Shown piece by piece: positions 1 through 5,391 of a DNA stretch of 6,506 nucleotides. The notes below the pieces were generated by a model. It searched no databases, was not told the DNA's origin, and saw only the letters and a program-made list of their open reading frames with translations. The stretch is from CAWUJT01 sp963922715 (GTDB lineage Bacteria; Pseudomonadota; Alphaproteobacteria; Rhodobacterales; Rhodobacteraceae). The stretch's first letter is position 1; every line of letters begins with the position of its first letter. A program made the translations under genes and the position numbers. The stretch spans positions 1 through 6,506 of the forward strand of contig CAWUJT010000109.1 in NCBI GenBank assembly GCA_963922715.1, given 5' to 3'.

Positions 1-55
<55 letters not shown>

Positions 56-72
56 TTATTTCTGCCATATAC

Positions 73-101
73 TTTTTATGTGTTCGGATAAATCTCTGCA
101 A
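73..101 (-). promoter_or_regulatory. Candidate promoter of tRNA-Ala
   Basis: On the minus strand, TTGCAG (101-96) is followed after exactly 17 nt by TAAAAA (78-73), which matches TATAAT at four of six positions. The predicted start would fall near 66, about ten nucleotides before the mature tRNA 5' end, a sensible leader length. The -35 match is only three of six, so transcription from the upstream FYDLN gene is an alternative. Confidence 0.4.
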
Positions 102-121
102 GTCCAAAGATTTCAAACGTC

Positions 122-451
122 TTACTCGTCTCGATCTTCGTCACTGACACTGGCAATATCTTCCAAAGGAACGGTGTTCTCATCATCATCATCGTCAAGC
201 ACATCGTCATCATCGCTATCTATGACAATGTCGTCATCGCCATCGTCATCGTCCAGAAGTAAATCGTCATCATTTTTAATTTTGCTGGTCGCATCATCTT
301 TATCGGCCACCAGAACACGTGTTTTTGCGCCTGTCTCAATATTGACCACTTCGCCCGAATAGGGGCTGACGATGGGCGAACGGTTGAGGTCGTAAAACCG
401 CTTTCCTGTTGTTGGGCAGACCCGTTTCACGCCCCATTCTTCTTTCGGCAT
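122..451 (-). CDS. FYDLN acid domain protein (TIGR02300 type), 109 aa, function unknown
   Basis: The N-terminal part carries the family signature: PKEEWG at 2-7, then VCPTTGKRFYDLN at 11-23, followed by SPIVSPYSG at 25-33. After residue 60 the protein is almost a pure acidic tail, with runs of Asp at 61-63, 67-70, 72-74, 80-83 and 86-90. No membrane segment or signal peptide is visible. The family is widespread in Alphaproteobacteria and has no established function; the Cys-containing head looks like a degenerate zinc ribbon, but only one Cys (C12) is present. The start at 451 is chosen because AGAGGA lies seven nucleotides upstream and homologues begin MPKEEWG as far as I recall. A longer frame from 517 adds 22 unrelated residues with no ribosome site. 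It is divergent from the metallopeptidase gene across 86 bp. Confidence 0.88.
   Translation of the reverse strand: MPKEEWGVKRVCPTTGKRFYDLNRSPIVSPYSGEVVNIETGAKTRVLVADKDDATSKIKNDDDLLLDDDDGDDDIVIDSDDDDVLDDDDDENTVPLEDIASVSDEDRDE
181..252. repeat. Imperfect GAT/GAC triplet repeat coding for the Asp tract
   Basis: The plus strand shows many CATs and CGTs in phase (for example four CAT units starting at 181, and CATCGTCATCGTC near 241), which read as Asp codons on the minus strand. This is a microsatellite-like, in-frame triplet array inside the FYDLN-acid gene. Both Asp codons are mixed, so the tract is not a pure slippage product. Confidence 0.7.
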
Positions 452-537
452 GGCGTATTCCTCTTTATATATACTGCATAGATTTGCCCCCTTGCCATAG
501 CTTGTGAAGACTGTCAAAGCCTTTTGCAGAGAGCGAC

Positions 538-1257
538 ATGGGTGAGATACTAAAAGTTCCCGGCTGCCAGGAATTATCTGTGAAAGTCATCAGATCAAAG
601 CAAGCGCGTAAGCTAAGTTTGCGTGTCAGCCGCCTTGATGGCTCTGTGCGTTTGACGCTTCCCCATGGGGTAAGTCAACGTGAAGCCGTACATTTCATTC
701 AAACCAAATCTGATTGGATCGCACAGCATGTGGCCGCTATACCAACTCGCGCGCCCATAGAAATAGGGACAACCCTTCCGCTGCTTGGTCAACCTGTTCC
801 GATTGTGGCTGGGGCAAAGGGACCTGCGCGCTGGTCAGGGCATGATATCGAAGTGCCGCCTCATCCGGTGACACTTGGCCCAAAAGTCATGGCATTGATC
901 AAAACCATGGCTCGGACACATTTCACACAAGAAACCAGAACCTTTGCAGATCGTTTGGGTCTGCGCGTTGGACAGATACGGATCAGAGACACGCGATCTC
1001 GGTGGGGCAGTTGCACCAGCAAAGGCGATTTGATGTTTTCCTGGCGCCTGATGATGGCCCCCCCCGCTGTTGGTTCTTATGTTGCGGCCCATGAAGTGGC
1101 GCATTTGCGGCACATGGATCATTCAAAACGCTTTTGGGCGCTGGTCGCGGAACTGATGCCAGATTACGCCGTGCACCGCGCCTGGCTGAAAGCTAACGGT
1201 GCTGAACTTCTGGCTTGGGATTTTTCTGCATCCTCTGGCGCTGCTCTCAAGATATAA
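538..1257 (+). CDS. YgjP-like / SprT-family zinc metallopeptidase (DUF45, M48-like)
   Basis: The 239-residue product carries the zinc site HEVAH at 185-189. It is followed by H195 in HMDHSKRFW (192-200), the probable third ligand and the characteristic HSxxFW end of this family. Upstream, the RWGSC motif at 155-159 is the second family hallmark. The N-terminal 110 residues resemble the beta-rich region that precedes the catalytic domain in YgjP/DUF45 proteins. No signal peptide or membrane segment is evident, so it is probably cytoplasmic. Physiological substrates of this family are largely unknown. The start at 538 has AGAGAG only four nucleotides upstream, a short but usable spacing. The gene precedes rpmH by 125 bp and may read through into it, but rpmH has its own promoter. 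Confidence 0.9.
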   Translation: MGEILKVPGCQELSVKVIRSKQARKLSLRVSRLDGSVRLTLPHGVSQREAVHFIQTKSDWIAQHVAAIPTRAPIEIGTTLPLLGQPVPIVAGAKGPARWSGHDIEVPPHPVTLGPKVMALIKTMARTHFTQETRTFADRLGLRVGQIRIRDTRSRWGSCTSKGDLMFSWRLMMAPPAVGSYVAAHEVAHLRHMDHSKRFWALVAELMPDYAVHRAWLKANGAELLAWDFSASSGAALKI

Positions 1258-1291
1258 AGCGTCAGAAGAGTTAAAAGGATTTTCTGGAGCG

Positions 1292-1320
1292 TTGACATAT
1301 ACTGACGGCTTGCATAGAAA
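1292..1320 (+). promoter_or_regulatory. Sigma70-type promoter of the rpmH-rnpA-yidD cluster
   Basis: A perfect TTGACA at 1292-1297 is followed by a 17-nt spacer and TAGAAA at 1315-1320 (four of six to TATAAT). Transcription would begin near 1327, giving a leader of about 55 nt before rpmH. This is the strongest promoter-like signal in the window, as expected for a ribosomal protein gene. Confidence 0.7.
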
Positions 1321-1350
1321 ACAGGCTCATAATTTAATCACCGATCTGCA

Positions 1351-1368
1351 CTGACAGATTTTGGTCAG
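1351..1368 (+). promoter_or_regulatory. Small hairpin in the rpmH leader
   Basis: CTGAC at 1351-1355 pairs with GTCAG at 1364-1368 around an 8-nt loop, ending a few nucleotides before the weak ribosome-binding sequence GAGAG upstream of rpmH. A 5-bp stem is modest and may be chance. It could influence ribosome access if real. Confidence 0.25.
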
Positions 1369-1382
1369 CATGAGAGAGCGCC

Positions 1383-1517
1383 ATGAAACGCACTTTTCAA
1401 CCGTCCAACCGCGTTCGCAAGAACCGCCATGGTTTCCGCGCCCGTATGGCCACAAAAGCAGGCCGTAAAATTTTGAATGCGCGCCGGGTGCGCGGGCGGA
1501 AGTCTTTAAGCGCTTAA
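1383..1517 (+). CDS. rpmH: 50S ribosomal protein L34
   Basis: The 44-residue product begins MKRTFQPSN, continues with RVRKNRHGFRARM and ends with NARRVRGRKSLSA, which is the full L34 pattern at the usual length. L34 is a small, very basic component of the large ribosomal subunit that binds 23S rRNA. The start is fixed by homology; the upstream Shine-Dalgarno is only a weak GAGAG stretch (1372-1378). The stop TAA (1515-1517) lies five nucleotides before the rnpA start, so the two genes are almost certainly co-transcribed, the near-universal bacterial arrangement. No dnaA gene or DnaA-box cluster was noticed upstream, which fits Alphaproteobacteria, where the origin is not next to rpmH. Confidence 0.97.
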   Translation: MKRTFQPSNRVRKNRHGFRARMATKAGRKILNARRVRGRKSLSA

Positions 1518-1522
1518 AGTTT

Positions 1523-1900
1523 ATGGCTCGTCTCACCCCATATGGTGGGCAGACATCCGACGCCATTTTGTGTGTGATGAAAAAGCGTGTGGATTTCTTA
1601 AAAACAGCGCGTGGGAAGCGTGTGCCAACAGGTGGGTTTCTTCTGCAAGGGCGCAAAAGAGATGTGCAAAGCCCATGTATACGGGTTGGGTTTACCTGTT
1701 CCAAGAAAGTTGGCAATGCTGTAGCGCGAAATCGGGCGAAACGCCGCCTCCGAGAAATCGCGCGCCATGTGTTCCCACAGGCGGGACGCCCTGGATGGGA
1801 TTACGTATTGGTCGGTCGTGCGGATGCAACAGCGACGCATCCCTTTTCGCAACTCTTAGTTGATTTACAGACGGCACTGGCGAAAGTCCACGTCCAATGA
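1523..1900 (+). CDS. rnpA: Ribonuclease P protein component
   Basis: The 125-residue product is the protein subunit of RNase P, which assists the catalytic RNA in removing 5' leaders from tRNA precursors. The diagnostic signature KKVGNAVARNRAKRRLRE spans residues 61-78, preceded by RVGFTCS (54-60) and followed by GRPGWDYVLVGR (88-99). The N-terminal part KKRVDFLKTARGKR (20-33) is the usual basic first helix region. The start at 1523 is five nucleotides after the rpmH stop and lacks an obvious ribosome-binding site; an internal ATG at 1577 (residue 19) gives a protein of 107 residues still containing all conserved parts. The stop overlaps the yidD start in ATGA at 1897-1900, implying translational coupling. 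Confidence 0.95.
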   Translation: MARLTPYGGQTSDAILCVMKKRVDFLKTARGKRVPTGGFLLQGRKRDVQSPCIRVGFTCSKKVGNAVARNRAKRRLREIARHVFPQAGRPGWDYVLVGRADATATHPFSQLLVDLQTALAKVHVQ

Positions 1901-2124
1901 CCCCGCTGGCTTGGGTTTTGGCGGTGCCAGTACGGGCCTATCGGCTGCTTTTTAGTCCTTGGGTTGGGCACAACTGTCGGTTTCACCCCACTTGTTCGGC
2001 CTATGCGCTTGAAGCTTTGGCCAAACATGGCGGCATTACAGGCAGCTGGCTGATCTTGCGCCGTCTCTCACGATGTCACCCTTGGGGGGGTGCGGGCATT
2101 GACAACGTTCCCCCCAAGTCCTAA
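1897..2124 (+). CDS. yidD: Membrane protein insertion efficiency factor YidD
   Basis: The 75-residue product carries all hallmarks of the YidD family. An N-terminal amphipathic segment (residues 4-20, ending in YRLLFSPWVG) is followed by CRFHPTCSAYALEAL (27-41) and RRLSRCHPWGG (55-65), with the three conserved cysteines C27, C33 and C60. YidD is a small inner-membrane-associated protein that helps YidC insert membrane proteins. Its length is normal for the family, so it is not truncated. The start codon overlaps the rnpA stop by four bases. In many bacteria, including relatives of this organism, yidC follows directly. Here the next gene is the convergent tctA, its stop only 12 bp away. Confidence 0.95.
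   Translation: MTPLAWVLAVPVRAYRLLFSPWVGHNCRFHPTCSAYALEALAKHGGITGSWLILRRLSRCHPWGGAGIDNVPPKS
2081..2118. repeat. 9-bp perfect inverted repeat at the 3' end of yidD
   Basis: CTTGGGGGG (2081-2089) is exactly complementary to CCCCCCAAG (2110-2118), with an additional G-T wobble inside, around an 18-nt loop. It lies in the last codons of yidD and ends four bases before its stop codon. Neither strand has a following T-run, so it is not a classical Rho-independent terminator. It is the only strong stem near the convergent yidD/tctA junction. Both arms encode conserved residues (PWGG and VPP), so coding constraint could also produce it. Confidence 0.5.
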
Positions 2125-2136
2125 GTGCGTTTGGCG

Positions 2137-3654
2137 TCAATCCCCTTCGGCAACGCCTTCTTTGCGCGCTTTGGCCCTGCGGGCGCGGTAGCTTGGGACA
2201 ACAACCAGAAGGGCTGCAATCACCAGCAGGCCAAGCGTCATGGGGCGGTCTAGGATAAATCCAACCCCATCATAAAGTTGCATGGAGCGGGCAAAGTTGT
2301 CCTCCAGCATACGGCCCAGGATAAACCCGATCAAAAGTGGCGCGAGCGGATAATCCGCAAATCGCAGGACTGTTGCACAAACGCCCATCCCCACCAGCAA
2401 CAAAAGCTCGGTCGCGTTGTTTTGGCCAATATAGCTGCCCATCAAGGTGAAGAAGAGGATAAAGGGGATCAGGTAGTTGCGCGGTATGGTTAAGACCTTT
2501 GCGATGTAGGGAATAAGTGGCAGGTTGAGGATCAGCAGCACAAGATTGCCAATATACATGGAGATGATGACAGACCAAAAAATTTGCGGCTCATCCAGCA
2601 TCAACCGTGGTCCTGGGGTAACGTTCAACGCAATCAAGGCCCCCAGAAGGATCGCGGTTGTTCCCGAACCGGGAATGCCAAGGGTCAAAAGCGGTACGAA
2701 AGATCCGGTGCAGGCCGCGTTGTTGGCGCTTTCCGGCGCGGCCAGCCCCTTGATCGATCCCTTTCCAAACTCTGCCTGTTCCTCTTTGCTGGCGATGTTG
2801 CGTTCGACAGCATAGCCCAGAAAGGACGCAATCGTCGCCCCGGCACCGGGCAGAACGCCAATGAAGAAGCCTTGGATCGATTGGCGGCCAATCACAGGGG
2901 CGATCTTGCGACCTTCCTCCCGTGTGATTCGCAGATTCTCAATCTTGCCGTTGCCACTGGCCTGGGCCGAACGGGCAGGATTGAGCACCAAAAAGATCGC
3001 CTCGGGTAGGGCAAACATTGCCATAGCAAGCGTGATAAAACTGAAGCCTGATTGCAAATCCATCAGTCCCATGGTGAAGCGTGGCAGGTTGAACAACGCC
3101 CCTTCGCCAACGGTGGCCATGATCAACCCCAAAAGCGTCATCAAAATGGCTTTGGCCACATTGCCTGTGCCTGCAAAGGCGGCAATCGCCGATAGCCCCA
3201 CCACCATTAGGGCAAAATACTCAGCCGAGTGAAAAAGGAGCGCCACGGTTGACAGCATCGGTGCAAACACCATCAGCAAAACCGCCCCGATCGTCCCCCC
3301 CGCGAAGGAGGCAATCGCCGCAATGGTCAGTGCTTTGCCAGCTTGGCCTTGCCGGGCCATGGGATAGCCGTCGAAACTGGTGGCCACAGTCCCGGCAACG
3401 CCTGGGGCATTGAGCAGGATGGAGGATGTCGAGCCGCCAAAAATGGCCCCATAATAAACCCCGGCCAAAAGGATCAGCGCTGCAGACGGGTCGCCCAGCG
3501 TAATCGCCACAGGGATCATAATCGCGATGATGGACATCGGTCCAAGCCCAGGCAGCATCCCAATGAATGTGCCGATCAGGCAGCCAGCAATCACCATCGT
3601 TAAGTTTTTCAGAGAAAACGCGGCGGCAAGACCGATAAGAAGTCCTTCAATCAT
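2137..3654 (-). CDS. tctA: Tripartite tricarboxylate transporter, large membrane subunit TctA
   Basis: The 505-residue, very hydrophobic product is the TctA family channel subunit (PF01970). TTT systems are ion-driven secondary importers in the inner membrane that receive substrate from a periplasmic TctC protein. Visible signatures are MLPGLGP (33-39), GGSTSSILLNAPG (73-85), a second PGAGA element (269-273), APESANNA (306-313) and GIPGSGTTAILLGAL (326-340). The paired PGLGP/PGAGA elements reflect the internal duplication of the family. About ten to twelve hydrophobic segments are apparent, and the C-terminus is a short basic-acidic tail. Length is normal. The start at 3654 has AGAGGAAA just upstream, and the gene follows tctB by 12 bp. 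Its stop faces that of yidD 12 bp away. Confidence 0.96.
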   Translation of the reverse strand: MIEGLLIGLAAAFSLKNLTMVIAGCLIGTFIGMLPGLGPMSIIAIMIPVAITLGDPSAALILLAGVYYGAIFGGSTSSILLNAPGVAGTVATSFDGYPMARQGQAGKALTIAAIASFAGGTIGAVLLMVFAPMLSTVALLFHSAEYFALMVVGLSAIAAFAGTGNVAKAILMTLLGLIMATVGEGALFNLPRFTMGLMDLQSGFSFITLAMAMFALPEAIFLVLNPARSAQASGNGKIENLRITREEGRKIAPVIGRQSIQGFFIGVLPGAGATIASFLGYAVERNIASKEEQAEFGKGSIKGLAAPESANNAACTGSFVPLLTLGIPGSGTTAILLGALIALNVTPGPRLMLDEPQIFWSVIISMYIGNLVLLILNLPLIPYIAKVLTIPRNYLIPFILFFTLMGSYIGQNNATELLLLVGMGVCATVLRFADYPLAPLLIGFILGRMLEDNFARSMQLYDGVGFILDRPMTLGLLVIAALLVVVPSYRARRAKARKEGVAEGD

Positions 3655-3666
3655 AGCTGTTTCCTC

Positions 3667-4149
3667 TTACATAAAGTTGGGCAATGGACGCATAAAAATG
3701 CCCAAGACCTCGTCGACCAAATACCAGACAATGCCTGTTGCCACAGCAGCTACGGGAATCAGGATCAGGAAATTCCGCTCCCCCAGAATGACGGCGCCAC
3801 CAACCAAAAATCCCGTGGTGGACAACACAAACCCAGCAGGGCGGAGCAAAAGCGCGTAGGCCACCATTAACGCTAGAAGTGCAAGCGCCTGACCAAGATT
3901 ATAATCGCCCAACCGGCGGTAATCGATATCCGGTGTTTTGGATGGCCCAGTTGACTTTTCCAACCCAAGCAAAATGACAAGAGATGCCAGAATGGCCAAG
4001 ACAGAGAGAACCTTGGGAAAGGTGCTGGGCCAAATCGGGTTGCGCTGCATAAACGGCGGCAGCAGTTCATCCATGGTGAAAAAGGCAGCATATCCATAGG
4101 CCAATGCAATACAAAGTATGACCATGGCAATCCAGCGGTCTAGGGCCAT
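3667..4149 (-). CDS. tctB: Tripartite tricarboxylate transporter, small membrane subunit TctB
   Basis: This 160-residue product is the poorly conserved small subunit of a TTT importer, identified by size, topology and position between tctC and tctA. Hydrophobic segments are seen at about 6-24, 46-62, 85-103, 107-122 and 127-147. Between the first two lies NPIWPSTFPKVLS (37-49), equivalent to the family's Gly/Pro-rich loop ending in FP. A polar cytoplasmic or periplasmic loop (64-83) separates the two halves. TctB is required for transport, though its exact role is unclear. The start at 4149 is supported by GGGAGGA eight or so nucleotides upstream. It lies 65 bp after tctC, with a stable hairpin in the gap, and 12 bp before tctA. 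Confidence 0.92.
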   Translation of the reverse strand: MALDRWIAMVILCIALAYGYAAFFTMDELLPPFMQRNPIWPSTFPKVLSVLAILASLVILLGLEKSTGPSKTPDIDYRRLGDYNLGQALALLALMVAYALLLRPAGFVLSTTGFLVGGAVILGERNFLILIPVAAVATGIVWYLVDEVLGIFMRPLPNFM

Positions 4150-4172
4150 CGTGTCCTCCCCCCTAAATGCGA

Positions 4173-4192
4173 CGGGCCCCAGAGAGGGCCCG
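4173..4192 (-). promoter_or_regulatory. Intercistronic hairpin between tctC and tctB
   Basis: CGGGCCC (4173-4179) and GGGCCCG (4186-4192) form a perfect, all-GC 7-bp stem with a 6-nt loop. In the tctC transcript it follows the stop codon by 22 nt and is not followed by a U-run. It therefore looks like a processing or 3'-stabilising element, or a leaky terminator, rather than a full stop. Such an element would let the receptor be made in excess over the membrane subunits. Confidence 0.65.
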
Positions 4193-4214
4193 CCAATTTA
4201 TGTCTTATATTTTC

Positions 4215-5201
4215 TTATAGAAACCCAAGCTTTGTCATCAGATCGCCAATGACCTTTTCTTGCGCCTCCAAGAAGGTCAAAAATTCATCGCCTGAATTGT
4301 GAATGTTGACCCAGCCGTTGCGGGCGCGCACAGCTTCCCATTCCTCGGTGTCATACATTTTGGCAATCGCATCTTGATACATCGCCAGCTTATCCTCAGG
4401 CAGACCAGGGGCCGCGAAAAAACCACGCCAATTGACGAATGTGGTGTCGATGCCTTGTTCCTTCATGGTCGGCGCATCGGCATAAGCGGCAACTCGTTCG
4501 TCTGACGTCACCCCAATGATCTTCACCTCACCGGCTTCTGCAAGGGCAACCGCTTCTGAAAACCCTGTGGAAAGGGCCTTAATCTCCCCGGAAAGCAGCG
4601 CTGCCATGGCTTTGCCGCCCGCATCATAGGGGATATATTTGACCGCAAGCGCATCGCGGCCTGCTGCCTCCATCGTCATCGCTGCAACAAGATGGTCCAT
4701 ACCACCGGGGACCGATCCGCCCCCAATAGCTGTGCCGTTGGGATCAGAATCATAGGCGGCAAGCAAATCTTCCATCGTGTTAATCGCACTGTCAGCGGGC
4801 ACAACCATCGCGGCATAGTCGCCAATGGTGCCGGCAACCAGTGTCAGATCCCTAAAGTTATGGGGAAAAACACCTGTGAGTGACCGGATCACAATCGGCG
4901 TTGAGTTGACCATCAGCGTGCCGTGGTTGCTTTCGGCGTTCTCGATCAAGTAGCCGATGGCTTTTCCGCCGCCGCCGCCGGACATATTCTCATAACTGGC
5001 AGAGCCCACAAGACCTGCGTTCGTCAACGCCTCCCCCGTGCCGCGCGCCGTTCCATCCCAGCCGCCGCCGGCGCCCCCAGGGATTAGAAAATGAATGCTG
5101 TCGACAACCTGGTGGCCGCCGGAAAAAGCCGGTGCCCCTAAAGAAAGTGCAGCCGCTGTCGCCACCACAAATGTGCGTCGGCAAAGTTTGAATGTCAGCA
5201 T
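4215..5201 (-). CDS. tctC: Tripartite tricarboxylate transporter substrate-binding protein TctC
   Basis: The 328-residue product is the periplasmic receptor of a TTT importer (Bug/TctC family, PF03401). Residues 1-27 form an export signal: LCRRTF, a hydrophobic core VVATAAALSLGAP and a likely cleavage after AFS (25-27). The mature part shows LIPGGAGGGWDGTAR (39-53), the family ligand-binding loop with Asp49. A glycine run lies at 75-79, then YDAGGKAMAALLSGEI (192-207) as the second ligand loop, and NWRGFFAAPGLP (257-268). The substrate is not predictable; the family covers citrate, other carboxylates and aromatic acids. The start at 5201 is chosen over an ATG at 5246 because GGAGGAG lies directly upstream and the signal peptide begins there. 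It is the first gene of tctC-tctB-tctA and divergent from serS. Confidence 0.95.
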   Translation of the reverse strand: MLTFKLCRRTFVVATAAALSLGAPAFSGGHQVVDSIHFLIPGGAGGGWDGTARGTGEALTNAGLVGSASYENMSGGGGGKAIGYLIENAESNHGTLMVNSTPIVIRSLTGVFPHNFRDLTLVAGTIGDYAAMVVPADSAINTMEDLLAAYDSDPNGTAIGGGSVPGGMDHLVAAMTMEAAGRDALAVKYIPYDAGGKAMAALLSGEIKALSTGFSEAVALAEAGEVKIIGVTSDERVAAYADAPTMKEQGIDTTFVNWRGFFAAPGLPEDKLAMYQDAIAKMYDTEEWEAVRARNGWVNIHNSGDEFLTFLEAQEKVIGDLMTKLGFL

Positions 5202-5220
5202 GGTCTCCTCCAATTTCGTG

Positions 5221-5249
5221 CTGTTTATGATGCACTGTAGCATCAACAG
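5221..5249. promoter_or_regulatory. Palindromic operator candidate over the tctC -10 element
   Basis: TGATGC (5228-5233) and GCATCA (5240-5245) form a perfect 6-bp dyad around a 6-bp centre. Outside it, CTGTT (5221-5225) is matched by AACAG (5245-5249), extending the symmetry with a short bulge. The centre of the dyad is the predicted -10 hexamer of the tct operon. A protein bound here would block RNA polymerase, as in many repressor operators. The regulator family cannot be told from the sequence and no regulator gene lies in the window. Confidence 0.5.
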
Positions 5250-5262
5250 GATAGCCTGTCAC
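5234..5262 (-). promoter_or_regulatory. Predicted promoter of the tctCBA operon
   Basis: On the minus strand GTGACA (5262-5257, five of six to TTGACA) is followed after exactly 17 nt by TACAGT (5239-5234, four of six to TATAAT). Transcription would start near 5227, about 26 nt before the tctC start codon, leaving room for the GGAGGAG ribosome site. The -10 element sits in the centre of an imperfect palindrome listed separately. Confidence 0.6.
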
Positions 5263-5391
5263 GCCACTGTAACAGAGGGTTTCAGAGCGTGTAAATCGAT
5301 AAAAATGAGGTCTCTAGGCGCTTCTCTCCATAAGCAATCTTTTCAAACCGCATTCTTGATGGCAAGAGCTTGAGCAAGACAGGAGGAAGCT

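Noticed and set aside
78..362. Ser-rich 94-residue plus-strand frame
   Set aside because: It is the antisense of the Asp-rich FYDLN-acid gene; the serine runs are TCA/TCG complements of Asp codons, with no ribosome-binding site.
452..517. N-terminal extension of the FYDLN-acid protein from an ATG at 517
   Set aside because: The extra 22 residues do not resemble the family, and the good ribosome site and conserved MPKEEWG start are at 451.
489..517. TTGACA on the minus strand (517-512) as a promoter for the FYDLN-acid gene
   Set aside because: The -35 hexamer is perfect, but at 16-18 nt spacing there is no credible -10 (CAAGGG at 17 nt); TATGGC is only 12 nt away.
1258..1382. Replication origin or DnaA boxes beside rpmH
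   Set aside because: No TTATCCACA-like boxes or AT-rich repeats are visible, and in Alphaproteobacteria oriC is not normally next to rpmH.
1327..1716. 129-residue minus-strand frame across rpmH and rnpA
   Set aside because: It is an antisense shadow of two unmistakable genes and shows no recognisable domain or ribosome site.
2584..3009. 141-residue plus-strand frame and similar frames inside tctA
   Set aside because: These lie opposite a long, fully conserved TctA reading frame and their composition is that of reversed hydrophobic codons.
5269..5297. Plus-strand GTAACA-N17-TAAATC as a serS promoter
   Set aside because: It matches only four and three of six consensus positions; a serS promoter must exist in 5202-5391, but I cannot place it with confidence.
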